Origin: Rhynchonema sp. JSB1_4
Taxonomy: Eukaryota; Nematoda; Chromadorea; Monhysterida; Xyalidae
Direction of reading: 5' to 3'
DNA: 64,000 nt
Assembly (NCBI GenBank): GCA_030248065.1
Contig: JASAMV010004975.1
Span: 1 to 64,000, forward strand
The notes under the pieces: generated by a model
Told to the model about the DNA's origin: nothing
Database searches by the model: none
What the model saw: the letters and a program-made list of their open reading frames with translations, nothing else
Made by a program: the position numbers and the translations under genes
Shown: in pieces, positions 1 to 10,437 of the stretch
How the letters are laid out: every line of letters starts with the position of its first letter
Numbering within the stretch: position 1 is the stretch's first letter

Positions 1-68
1 CGAAAACGACTGACCAGTGAGCACATAGCGAGCCGAAACTTGAGCGTTGAGAGTAATGGCGCTTGTGT

Positions 69-3000
69 TCATGTCAAGCAGCGCCTTTCCGAGCTGTCTT
101 GCGCTACTCGAAAGTTCATTTTGCCACGTTGCATCCTTAACTGGTTCAGAAGGATGAAACCGAAAACAATGCCAAACGAGATGAAACTGGCGCAAAAACA
201 GAGCCCAAAGAGCTGGTTTAAACATCTGAAAGTGAAAACGAATCTAATTAAATCAGTGCAAGAATTGATTTCGGTTGAATTGATTTTAGTTATCGAGCTA
301 GAAACGAACAATCAAACCGACTCTGGTTAACTGTCCTGCTTTCTGTATCCAAGTGGCCGGCGGACTCCGATTTGAAGCAATTAAGTGGAAGTGAAACACC
401 ATCATTGGAAGCGACATTTGGTGGTCAACGAGGAATTGCGGTGAAGAGGTGCTAGAACGAGTAGTTAAAGCTGCTGGTTAACAACCCTTCGACCGCGCTT
501 GATCTTGGGGGTAGTATATATAAACAAAGTTTGGACATCGTGTTACTCGACCCTAATCTGGCGAGCCGATTGGTTGCTTACTGATGTTTCACGGCCACGT
601 CGAAATTTGCCCCTGGTGAAAAAAACCGAAAAAATTTGAAACGCTGCTGTGACACGAATAGGCTGTTTCAAAGTTTGATACTGGAGTGACAGCAATCTCC
701 AACATTGTGGCAAAAACCGCAATGCACAATAGCTATTGAAACGTCCGCATTGTTGAATAAAAAATAAAAGGTTTCAGAAACCTGGCCATTTTTTGTTAGG
801 ATTTTCTACTCGTATAATTTTAAGCATCTGTGGAGAATGAAATAAGTTGTCAATTACAAATAAAAATCATCTAATTATCAAGTTTTTTGTTTGTGCTCCC
901 CAGTTTTCAAAACCCTACACAGCTCACAAAATGTTTACCACAACATGCGCAAGGCAGCCCTTCCACAGCGCACACACACAACAAAGCTTGCCAGCTGAAA
1001 CATTGCTGTGTTGTCGCTGTGCCGGCTGTGTGTTGTCGTTGTGTGTGCGCTGTGGAATAGCTGCCTTGCGCATGTTGTGGTAAACATTGTGTGAGCTGTG
1101 TAGGGTTTTGAAAACTGGGGAGCACAAACAAAAAACTTGATAATCAGAGGATTTTTATTTGTAATTGACAACTTATTTCATTCACCACAGATGCTTAAAA
1201 TTATACGAGTAGAAAATCCGAACAAAAAATGGCCAGGTTTCTGAAACCTTTTATTTTTTTATTCAACAATGCGGACGTTTCAATAGCTATTGTGCATTAT
1301 CTGTTTATATATATAGTATATATGTATATATATGTATATAGGTATATATGTATGTATATGTATATAGTTTATCTGCTAACCGCGCGAAACGTGGCTACAG
1401 TAACCCGAAACATTTTATGTGTGTAAGAATTCAGAGTGATACGGTATGGTATAGGTTTGCAAAGCATGGCTGGTTTGCCTTAATTGCTGACAGTGTTTGT
1501 TTTCATGAAATGGAGGCTAGGCATGGGAACTCTAGATTTTGAATTAGATGTTAAAAAGTTGCTTTGTGATGTATTGGTCGCACAATGACTTTATAAGAAT
1601 TGGTCAAATTTTTTTCCTGAATCGTAAAGAGGGAAAGTGACGAGGCAATGACGTTGCGTTGCGCAATCGCACACAAAACATGTAGTAAAGAGAATGTTTC
1701 AGACCTGCGGCAACGTGGTTTATCTGCTGGTTTATTTTTAGCTGAAAATGTTTTGTGAGAATCACAAATAGCACACTGGTTAAGAGTGACTGAACGTGAA
1801 AATCAGGATTGATTTGATGAATTCTTATATAGCCATTGTGCGACCAATATCACAAGGCACACAATGTTTTGCAGAAGGAGGAACACGTTTTATAGAAAGT
1901 TTTATACCACCTTCAAAATGATGCTACTGACAATGTTCGAATATTGAAGAAAGTCAAAGTTCAATAGAAAGTCCGTGTACAATAGCAATAAACCACCTTC
2001 TGAATGAATTGAACGTTTCCAGCTCCTCGCGTTCGAAGTAATAGCCGATGTGGTTCGGACTGAAAGCAGAAAATCGAAAGGTCAATTAATTGTGCTTGTG
2101 CTCGCTCAGTCAGTCGGTCGGTCATATTCGCATGACAGCACGAACACACAAAGACGAGATTATATACATATACAGTAGTATACAGTAGTCCCATCGAGAA
2201 CTGGGAACTAATTTTTGTTTCTATGTCCAAGATTCCAGTTTCCAGTTTCCGATATATGTAACTACACACACACCGGGAACTGGGAACTGAACTTTTTCTT
2301 TTGTACTCAAGTTATGATGTGACGACAAAACACTTTTCATCTGTGCCACTAAAGTCTCGGTCGCTGAGTGGTCATAGATACTTATTACACAGAAAATGTT
2401 TTGAAAAGTTCACGATTCCCGATGAGTCCAACCATCAGCTCATGGCACTTTTCTTCAGAAGGTTCAGGTGTTCCGATGTGAAAAACTGTTCCTCCGCAAG
2501 ACAATGTCAGAGAAAACGGGGCACAAAAATAAAATAAAAACCAATTTCTCTTTCATTTTTTTCTCGTAGGCCAACGGGAACCGGAACAGCAATGGACCTA
2601 CCAAGTTTTTCAGCTGAAAAAAGTGTCACGAGATGATGGATGGACTATACGTGCAGTCATGCCCCTAACTGGGAACTGGATTCAACCTCTTGAAACGAAG
2701 CTAAAAGTATAATTCAAAATTTACGTGAAATTCCCAACTTCTGCCTTGGGCGCAACCCAAACATCAGCCATTAACCGAACGATTTCATAGTCGAAGCCGG
2801 CGGCCCGAAGTACATAATCGATTATCTCTCCCGCCACCCCTGGATACGGACAGTCAGGGGTCGGAACGAGGGTCTCAAGACCGCACTGTTGTCCCAGCAA
2901 TGGGGGAGCCATGTGTGCCATGCCAACACGCAAAGTGGGAAGCACCATTTTCACAGGAACGACAGAAAACGTCTATTGAACGTAGTATTTGAAATGCTTA

Positions 3001-3712
3001 TGATTGGTATTTTGCATGAAATATGTTGCCAAGGTTGCCATGGAATACCTGTACGTTTTCACCAACATGGGTTCTTGTGGAAAACACATCAGGGAGATTA
3101 GAATATTGTGTACGGCGCGCGTCATGCTTATGTAACCCAGGGTTGGGCAAAAAACGTTTTTTTTTCAAAAATCGTTTTTTTAAAAAAAACGTTTTTTTAA
3201 AAACTTTTTTTTAAAACGCCCAGATGACCAAAATTCGCCCCCAAAAAAATTGGAAAACGCTCATGTTGGGAAGAAAACCTGGTTAAATGAAGTAATTCTA
3301 TGTGTTCTGAGGCAAAATAAACGGGTTTCAACCGTTTTCTAGCGAGTTGCTAATATCCCATATCAGACCCGCATCGTGGGACCAACTTTGGCCGGGGTCA
3401 TCACTGAAAGTCAAACTCCGCATATCGACGTATCTCGACAAAGTAAAAATTGGTCGAAAATTTTTTGAAAAAAAATGGGACAAAAATTGATTTTCCTTGA
3501 CAATCAGGGTACTTTCCCTGAAAAAAATCAGGGAAAATCAAGGAAATTCAGGATTTAAAAAAAAACGAAAAACGACCCAGGCGTTTTTTTAAAAAAAAAA
3601 CGTCGTTTTTTTAAGAAAAAACGCCGTCGTTTTTTTTGCCCAACCCTGATGTAACCTGCCTGCCATAAATTCCGCAGAGTAATTGGAGGATCATCAAATA
3701 CGATAAGTGCAT
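69..3712 (-). CDS. Short secreted/membrane protein with ionotropic glutamate receptor S1-like segment
   Basis: Four exons join in phase: 3712-3656, 2972-2725, 2059-1997 and 225-69, giving about 174 residues. Exon 1 is a signal peptide (MHLSYLMILQLLCGIYG). Exon 2 holds LRVGM, a CPYPGVAGEI stretch and IDYVLRAAGFDYEIVR, the pattern of the first half of the ligand-binding lobe of ionotropic glutamate receptors. Exon 3 is short and polar (YYFEREELETFNSF). Exon 4 carries a hydrophobic helix (about residues 128-152) and a short basic tail, like receptor M4. The pore helices and S2 lobe are not seen, so either the protein is a reduced relative or exons between 226 and 1996 were missed. Every exon join keeps phase, which supports the chain. 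The acceptor before exon 2 (TTCAATAG) is weak. An alternative frame of the last exon, starting ATG at 225, stays open to the window edge. The first donor lies in a transposon target duplication. Confidence 0.5.
465..1302. mobile_element. TTAA-flanked foldback element, right end truncated
   Basis: Starts at TTAA (465-468) followed by AGCTGCTGGTTAACAACCC. Arms of about 270 bases (719-985 and 1015-1300) are near-perfect inverted copies, including GGTTTCAGAAACCTGGCC and its complement. The right outer part is missing and is replaced by a TA-rich run (1303-1375). Related full-length copies are at 49515-50593 and 60641-62080. TTAA duplication is the hallmark of piggyBac-type transposition. The element carries no transposase, so it is non-autonomous. 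Confidence 0.75.
1303..1378. repeat. TA/TATG microsatellite
   Basis: A run of TATATATG-type repeats directly at the broken right edge of the foldback element. It may mark where the element was truncated. Confidence 0.7.
1574..1847. mobile_element. TA-flanked TIR MITE (copy 1)
   Basis: The terminal inverted repeat TTGGTCGCACAATG at the left is mirrored by CATTGTGCGACCAA at the right, and both sides are flanked by TA. A sister copy with the same ends and interior lies at 10161-10435. TA duplication and no coding capacity suggest a Tc1/mariner-type non-autonomous element. Confidence 0.8.
2423..2647. mobile_element. TIR MITE of the TAGTCC family, diverged
   Basis: Shares its interior (GTTCCTCCGCAAG, GGAACCGGAACAGCA) and its right end (GGATGGACTATAC) with the element at 52810-53037. 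The left end is eroded. It sits in intron 2 of the glutamate-receptor-like gene. Confidence 0.65.
3138..3648. mobile_element. hAT-like MITE with perfect 8-bp target duplication
   Basis: Ends are CAGGGTTGGGC and GCCCAACCCTG. The flanks carry a perfect 8-bp duplication, ATGTAACC, at 3130-3137 and 3649-3656. Subterminal regions are runs of T and A around ACG. A second copy in the opposite orientation is at 32918-33449. CAGGG-type termini with 8-bp duplications fit the hAT superfamily. No transposase is present. The right-hand duplication overlaps the exon 1 splice donor of the surrounding minus-strand gene. Confidence 0.85.
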
Positions 3713-3906
3713 GACGACATCATCACAGAACAAACATGTTTGAATAATACACACATATAACTACAGTTCCGATATTATGTACATCTGCAAGTCACTAATG
3801 TTGATTAACTACTCGATTGTTTTACCCCTCTGATGTGCTGAACATGTCTACAAAAAACATGTTTGTTTACTGTTTTGCTTTCGATTTTCAGCTGGAAACG
3901 AAAAAG

Positions 3907-4517
3907 ATTATGTTGGGTGATATTTTCGAAACGGTGTAAAGGTCAGTTGGGTGTAAAGGTTGGTGGAAAGCTCGGTGTGAGAAAGTTCAGTGTAAGCTCG
4001 GCGTAAGCTTGAAACATTGCACGCTCAGCAAGCAGCAGACGCGCGTTTCTGAACGAAAGGTCAACTTTGACTGTTTACTGTGTAAGCGTAAAGCGTTTGT
4101 TTGCAATCTGGTTCATTTAAGCTGGTTTCACTAGCGTTTTTAAACGATATGTATGAATTTCGTAACCTTTCATGGAGCCGTTTTGATTTCGTGCTGCGAT
4201 CAGTTAGTGACGTCAAAATTTTTGGCACTGCCGTCAATGAATGTTCAATTTCTCAACAGCCTTGCGGCGAAATGTTAGGTAACTTACAACATTCCTTTAA
4301 AACGTTTGTGCAACCAGCCTAAATGAACCAGATTGCAAACAAACGATTTACGCTTGCACAGCAAATTGTCAAAGTTTACCTTTCGTTTAGAAACGCGCGT
4401 CTGCTGCCTGCTCAGCGTGCAATGTTTCAAGCTTACGCCGAGCTTACACTGAACTTTCTCACCGACCTTTACACCCAACTGACCTTTACACCGTTTCGAA
4501 AATGCCACCCATAATCA
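3907..4517. mobile_element. Foldback element with long inverted arms
   Basis: Long inverted arms: GGGTG and TTTTCGAAACGGTGTAAAGG at the left, their complement at 4485-4513. They also share the AGACGCGCGTTTCTGAACG / GTTTAGAAACGCGCGTCT blocks and an inner TTTGCAATCTGGTTCATT pair. No clear target duplication was identified. The predicted stop of the neighbouring lectin-type gene falls inside its right arm. Confidence 0.65.
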
Positions 4518-7500
4518 CAACTACCGCATGTAAATGGCAAAATGACAACAAGAAGTTCACTACACAAATTTTATACTTTCGAACTTCAGGCATTTCACCG
4601 AAAGTGGTCGATAAAGTAAAATTTTGACTGCATATGTAGTTCAACATCAATAAATTTGTTCGTACCATATCCAGCCGGCCGCTATCTGTGGCTGTGCGCG
4701 ATCGTGCCAGTAGGTCAACGTGTACATCATGTATTGCAACACGCAACCGTCTGAAATCATAATAACAACCAAATAAGGACCTTTCGTCTTTTTCGTGGTG
4801 CCGTACAGTCGCGATGATCTGGTGCACCGCCGCCGGCGCATCTCTATCTGTGAAAACAGGTCGAAAAGCACAAATGACACGCCGCACGGTGCACTTGATG
4901 GAGAGAATCTGATCCAGCTGGCCTAGATGAAACGAAGGTGTAAACGATCTGACATATCAACAACAGTGGGCTGTGTCCGCACGAGCCTAAGTGGGACTGT
5001 TGGATCCAGGGTTTGCACCGCGTCCTGAACGCAGTTCGGGTAAAAATAAGACCAATGACTCTTTCGGAGCCGCTAAATTCGCTGCGTGGTGTAATCGGTA
5101 GCGGTGAAGAGTAGACTGCAGACAGAGAGGCAATCACCAGTCACATCTACGGCGGACTACTCCGGATTTTGACTGCTACTGCCCGGGAATCAGTACTACT
5201 ACTCAGGTCAGGTCTGACCAACGACGCACAACCTGCAGGGATTAAGAATAGGAAACTTTTCAGAGATAATCAATGATCATGAACGCAAAAACGAGTGGAG
5301 AGTCGCATATACATTGTGAGTGAATCACCATTCGCTGCTTGCTTCTTAGGACTTGCACCTCCAATCACGTTACACATCGACAACGGCTTGCTAGGCCGAG
5401 GTGTCTCACCCAAAAAATCCAATTAATTCCAAGAAACCGATTTTACAATACTCACTTGTAGATGGGTTGTGCGTAAAACTGACACAGCCCGATTGTTTGA
5501 AACATTCGTGAGCGCAGACGATCTTTAGTTTTGGCCCAGGATTGTAGGCCAATTGGGCAATGGACGGTGCTTGGTAGCCTTCGGCAACCACGTCGTACTG
5601 CACTTCGCGATTGTAAGGAGTCGCTGAATTTTGGGATACAAGGGCGTTAATTTCGCAAACAGCATGGGACTTTTACGACGCAGACACAAGAAAAAATATA
5701 CATGGTGCATCCGGGTGCATCCGATGAGTTCGGCTGCTTTTTTGCCTCCGATTAGTCGTGCATCCGGAAAAAATGAGAAGAGAAAATTGATTTGCAAGAA
5801 AATTCATTGTAACCACTTGTTACTTTGAATTGGCATTCTGGTGCATCAGATACCAGTTTTGTAATGCATTGTATGCATCCGTATGCAGACTCCTTTTACT
5901 GCTGCATCCGGGATGCAGACTTCTTTTACTCCTGCATCCGGGCGCATCTGGGTGCATCCTGCGCATCTTTTTTCTTGTGAGAGCTTGGAAATTCAACGTC
6001 CTGGCGTTGAAGCATGTGCAGCCATTTCGGAAAATGGCGTGCCCCTTTGCAATAGGAGCGCACTGATGCCCAGTCGAGGATTGCATTCTTCCATCGCACT
6101 TGTGGTGGCATTCGGGATTATTGCGGAAAGGTCTATAGCTTTGTGTCCAGAAATGAAAGACCGCATCAATATTTGCCAGATTTGGCTCCATGAAGGGAGC
6201 CGCCAGCGCACGAGCTACAGTCAAATTTGGTTGAAATTCTAATGTACACTATTGCCCGAATCCCACCAGCCAATATTTGTGCGTGCATGACTGACTTCGC
6301 TAAATTTCATCTCAAATCCTTTTAGCAAACCCCTTCGTGAATTACTTATAGATGCCAAACAAACAAGTCGGTGCACTAAAACACGCGGACGTACAAAATT
6401 CGCAGAGCGGTCGGAAATTGCCACCGGCTCCCAAGTCGACTAGTTGATCGGGCGTGTTGATGCCGGCATGTTGTTGGCCGCCGTAGTTGTTCGGCTCGAT
6501 CACGCCGTTGCCGGGATTGCGCCACCACGGCAGCGCTTCAGCCGGCAGCTGCAAAAACTGGCAGGTTATCGGATGGGAAAGTGTCCGGTTCGGACATAAC
6601 AGCTGGTGTCAAAACAGCGGTTGACAAAACAGCGGCCAACTATGTAAATTGTGGGTTTGTGGATCCACGGAGCCGGTTCAGCGCCAGCTTCGATTTTTTA
6701 AGATCCAGCACGCTTTAAAGGGTGTGTCTAACGTCTCTTAACCCCATGTTTTATTGGGTGCAATCTAAAGATGACCTCGACAGGCCAGCGTGTGCAAAAA
6801 ACCGCGTCTTCTAGCTCGCTAAATCGCGAAATATTGAAGGGTACTTTTCGAATTAAATCAATTTCCGGACACAAAACTCCAGGCGCTTTTTAGTGCGCGC
6901 TACTCACGTTTGGCGTTTTTCTGCTGAAACATTGTATATTTAAGCGCGGCTCAGCCGCCTATACAATGCACGCAAACGCTCAACACACAACGCTCTGGCT
7001 GCTGCTTGACTGTGGACACAATGAATGTTTCATTTAACCCACAGAAGCTGGTTTGTGTGTGTTTCGCTGCGTAACTTTTCTTGTCTGCTCAGTCTGAATT
7101 TTGTGTCCGGAAATTGATTTAATTCGAAAAGTAACCCTCAAGATTTCGGGATTTAGCAAGTTAGAAGTCGCGGTTTTTTGCACACGGCGGCCTTTCGAAG
7201 ACATCTTTCAATTCCACCCAACAAAACATGGGGTTAGGTGACGTTAGACACACCCTTTAAGGCTCAACTATACTTGGTTCTCTCACGCAACACGAAACAA
7301 ATTCTTGTGCGCTGATTGGCTGGCGCGCGCGTGAGAAGCAATCGGAGTGGGACAATTTGTTTCGTGTTACGTGAGAGGACGAAGTATAGTTATGCCTTTA
7401 ATTTAGCCGTCTGGAATTCTATTGTGTCGGTGTTCGAGACCAGCTGATTAGACACTCACACTGTTTTTGCCCGTGGGACACAAAAGCTTCGGCTCAGGCT

Positions 7501-8928
7501 TCGTTGGGCCTAACAGTAAGCGTCTGACACGTAACACGTCATCTGATTAAAACTTTCATCGTAAAGGCCAAGCTGTACTTCGTTCTCTCGCGCAACACGA
7601 AACAAATTTTCCACGCTGATTGCGCCAGCCAATCAGCGCGCGAGAGTTTGTTCGTGTTGCGCGAGAGAACGAAGTATACAAATACAGTAGTTGGGCATTA
7701 AGCCGCAAAGGGCGTCGAGGCTCAAACAAGGCTCACCTGATAACAGTCGGTCTGATTGCCATTCACGCATACTTCCCATATTCCCAGAGGTTCACCGGTG
7801 CCCGGCACCTGCTTCACAGCCACCCAATAATATGTGGCCAGCGGAAACTGAAACATTTATGACATCAGATCACATTTATTGATCGGCCCAAATTCTCGAA
7901 AGCGCCACCGCCACGGCGGTATTTGATATATCTTACGCTAATTGAGGTCAGCCAGCTAGGAAGTTGTCATCATCGCTTTTGTGTGAGCGCAACCACCCCC
8001 GGGTGGCGGTTGCGCTTTCGATAATTTCGGCCATTGTGTGTCATCGGCCTAGAGCTTGTCATCGACCTTCATATGCATCATTTCTCTGTGGATGAAGTGT
8101 AGTATGCGCACCTGTCCAATTTGATTGAGCAACCGCATTAACGGTCGTTGTTGAACAAATGAATGCGCCAGCTTGCCGCTGATTCCTGACCCGAGCGTCA
8201 ATCCTTGACATGTAGCCATTGCGGCGGCGTACGGCTGCGGTGTGTCAACAAATGCGAAACACGCGCCATACAGATACACACTCTGATGCGTCGAATTGAA
8301 GGCCTCGCATTCGGCGCGCAGCTCTGGAATGATTTTTGCTCAAGAAAACTACAGCAAGAAGAAATAGAAAAATAAAAAAACGAATACGGCACGTGCAGGA
8401 GTATAGAATCGAACAGCATGGAGTAATTCACATCAGAGTTTATAGGGCTAGTTCCACTCAGACACAAATTGATCTCAAATGAAAGCAAACATGTAGCTGA
8501 CATCTCAATTTGGTGCCAATAAATCCTGCAACACGAATTCAGGGAGCGAAAAATCGTATTTTTTATTTTCAATGCTCCAATTCAAATCTGTGAAAAACAA
8601 AATGTGAATATCTGTACTACTAAAACAGGAAGACGTACATACAGTATGTATGCGTGTAGTACATATGTCTGTGGCCCCCTCCCTCGGGGGCACGGTTCAA
8701 TTTTAACGGGTAGCTTTGGGTATGCTAACGGGTTTTCGGATAGCCCAGGGTGCGCGGGCGCGAAGCTTTAGCCGGGCGGTGACACGGGTCCGGTCTTGTA
8801 ATTTTAATGTGGGAGCCTAAAAATAACCATGCTGATGTACCCGCCATCGCACAAGCGACCAGAGCCATAATTGTCCAGAGCAGTGTGTCCATGCTTCTCA
8901 TACGTGTATTCAAGCGACGCACACTCAT
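4486..8928 (-). CDS. Type II membrane protein with C-type lectin and PAN-like domains
   Basis: Eight exons join in phase: 8928-8730, 8323-8112, 7847-7737, 6548-6395, 6214-5930, 5623-5456, 4750-4666 and 4627-4486, giving about 451 residues. Residues 16-37 form a signal-anchor helix after a basic N-terminus. The lectin fold spans about 71-225: ECEAF, YLYGACFAF, the helix AAAMATC, ISGKLAHSF, then the calcium-loop-like IEPNNYGG and a closing PLCEF. Next come a cysteine-rich unit (PECHHKCDG...NGCTCFN) and a PAN/apple-like unit (KIVCAHECFKQSGCVSF...NGCVLQY). The family usually acts outside the cell in carbohydrate or ligand binding. EPN is the motif linked with mannose-type sugars, but the WND partner is not clear, so sugar binding is inferred only. 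The donor of exon 5 lies in a GCATCC-repetitive stretch and the last exon ends in a transposon, so both need checking. Confidence 0.6.
5700..5960. repeat. Imperfect TGCATCCGG repeats
   Basis: TGCATCC-type units (GGTGCATCCG, GTGCATCCGATG, CTGCATCCGGGATGCAG, GGGTGCATCC) recur through this stretch, with one pair of near-identical 35-base units at 5885-5940. They overlap the uncertain end of one lectin-gene exon. Confidence 0.5.
6715..7260. mobile_element. TTAA-flanked TIR element (AGGGTGTGTCTAACG family)
   Basis: The left end TTAAAGGGTGTGTCTAACG is mirrored by CGTTAGACACACCCTTTAA at the right. Inner inverted blocks include CCGGACACAAAACTCC and GAATTAAATCAATTTCC. A second copy, cut at its right end, is at 30253-30663. 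The TTAA flanks fit a piggyBac-type non-autonomous element. It lies in intron 3 of the lectin-type gene. Confidence 0.8.
7260..7397. mobile_element. Short hairpin MITE abutting the TTAA element
   Basis: AGGCTCAACTATACTT at the left is mirrored by AAGTATAGTTATGCCT at the right, flanked by TTA on both sides. The core holds the family mark GCTGATTGGCT. It begins directly at the TTAA that closes the preceding element. TTA (TWA) duplications fit PIF/Harbinger-type elements. Confidence 0.7.
7564..7685. mobile_element. Short hairpin MITE, degenerate right end
   Basis: AGGCCAAGCTGTACTTCGTT and its partly conserved complement (GAGAGAACGAAGTATAC) enclose GATTG...CCAATCAGCGCGCGAGAG. Same family as 7260-7397, 12541-12678 and 30107-30253. 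The right terminus has decayed. Confidence 0.6.
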
Positions 8929-9431
8929 CGAAATTGGCCAATATCGACTTCGGTCACAACTAAATCAGAAAAAACACCAATTGAATATTCTTCTAATCCT
9001 GTGAGAACCAAATAACGGCAAATTATTGAGTGTGTTTTGTATTGCCAATTCGCATGTCATTGCATTGCATTACCTAACTGCATATTTCGGCCTTGTTGTG
9101 ATAGCACTTGGTATTGTGCCAGTTGTATGTTTGTCTGACTGCCAATTAACCGTTGCTATACACAAAGACTCTGATGTATGTCAATTACTGTCTCTCGGCC
9201 GTTGAGTAATGTTTGAATACCGCTTACAGGCACACATTTTATTGATGGCATCACGGGTTCCTGTCTCCCATACCCCCACCATTGGATGGAACCCTGGATA
9301 ATTTTGAGCCCAAAAGCACTGTGAAATATAATGTGGACTGGAAGTCTGCTAGCCAGCGCAACGTGCAGCGCAGTGATGTTTGTCTGCACCGTTGCAAGTG
9401 CAATTTTGAGCCGCAGCCAGACCGCGTTCCA
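8929..9431. other. Intergenic, nothing recognised
   Basis: Upstream flank of the lectin-type gene. I see no exon, repeat arm or RNA signal here that I can support. Confidence 0.4.
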
Positions 9432-9890
9432 GGAGCTCAGTTGGTAGAGCAACTATATGTATGGTCCAGCCACGAACTCATGAGACGACTTTTTTTTGAA
9501 ATTGGCTTGTGCGAATCCAACAATGTTCCGGTTCCACGTATTTCGGAAATGAAAGAAAGAGAAACGCACGTATTTTTTAAAAACACGCTCTCCACTCGGT
9601 GCGTAAATTCCCTTTTGAATCCCAAAACATTTGTGTGCTGAACAACGCTGCTGTTCGCGTAAGCACGCAACAAATTGAGGTCAGCCAGCTGGAAATTGTC
9701 ATCATCTCCCTCAGCCAATCTCTTTCTTTTGTTTGCGAAAACACGTGTATCTGGAGCATTTTTGAATGCGGCCAAGCAAGCTTTAAAAAAAGTCGACTCA
9801 TGAGCTGGTGGCTGGACTATACATAGCACATGTAGCTGTCCAGGTCTGGTGGCTGGGTCGGAGGTTCGAGTCCTTCAGGGAGCGGCGTTT
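9432..9890 (+). pseudogene. tRNA-like sequence split by a MITE
   Basis: The stretch AGCTCAGTTGGTAGAGC (9434-9450) is a canonical tRNA D-arm/A box. Beyond the MITE, GGAGGTTCGAGTCCTTC (about 9860-9877) is a canonical T-arm/B box. Removing the MITE at its TA leaves a small CTAT...ATAG stem where the anticodon arm would be, but the acceptor arm pairs poorly and the variable region is too long. It is therefore a tRNA relic or tRNA-derived SINE, not a working tRNA. Confidence 0.45.
9462..9819. mobile_element. TA-flanked TIR MITE, TAGTCCAGCC family (copy 1)
   Basis: TGGTCCAGCCACGAACTCAT at the left and its complement at the right (CATGAGCTGGTGGCTGGACTA) are flanked by TA. The interior holds CGTAAGCACGCAACAAATTG, shared with 37303-37661 and 32784-33681. 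Tc1/mariner-like by its TA target. Confidence 0.8.
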
Positions 9891-10160
9891 GGTGTGCGTG
9901 GCGGCTCAGAGTTCACAAGAAAAGATGACTGAATTAGGCCGACAGATATGAGATAATGGTGTTTGTCATGTGTTATTATACAGTGAACATTATTTGGGCA
10001 GCAGTTTCAGAGAGAGAGCTCGGTGCTCGACGTACATACATATGTAGCAGCAGTCGCGGGCTTCAAAACGAAATTTCAGCTTTGACAGTCTGCTGTGCAG
10101 GTGTAAAATGTTCGTTTTCGACGTTCTTCATATTGCGACAAAAACCATTACAAATGTCTA

Positions 10161-10435
10161 TTGGTCGCACAATGACTTTATAAGAATTGGTCAACTTTTT
10201 TTCCTGAATCGTGAAGCAGGAAAGTGACGGGGCAATGACGTTGTGTTGCGCGATCGCACACAAAACATGCAACCAAGGAAATGTTTCAGACCCGCAGCAA
10301 CGTGGGAGCACTGCTAGATTATTTTCAGCTGAAAATGTTTTGTGAGAATCACAAATAGCACAGTGGTTAGGAGTGACTGAACATGAAAATCAGGTTTGAT
10401 TTTGATGAATTCTTATATAGTCATTGTGCGACCAA
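10161..10435. mobile_element. TA-flanked TIR MITE (copy 2)
   Basis: Same ends as 1574-1847 (TTGGTCGCACAATG / CATTGTGCGACCAA), TA on both sides, and a near-identical interior including GATGAATTCTTATATAG. Confidence 0.85.
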
Positions 10436-10437
10436 TA

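Noticed and set aside
1..225. Minus-strand frame open from ATG 225 to the window edge
   Set aside because: The other frame gives a membrane helix, a stop, and the phase required by the upstream exon; the open frame is probably its shadow.
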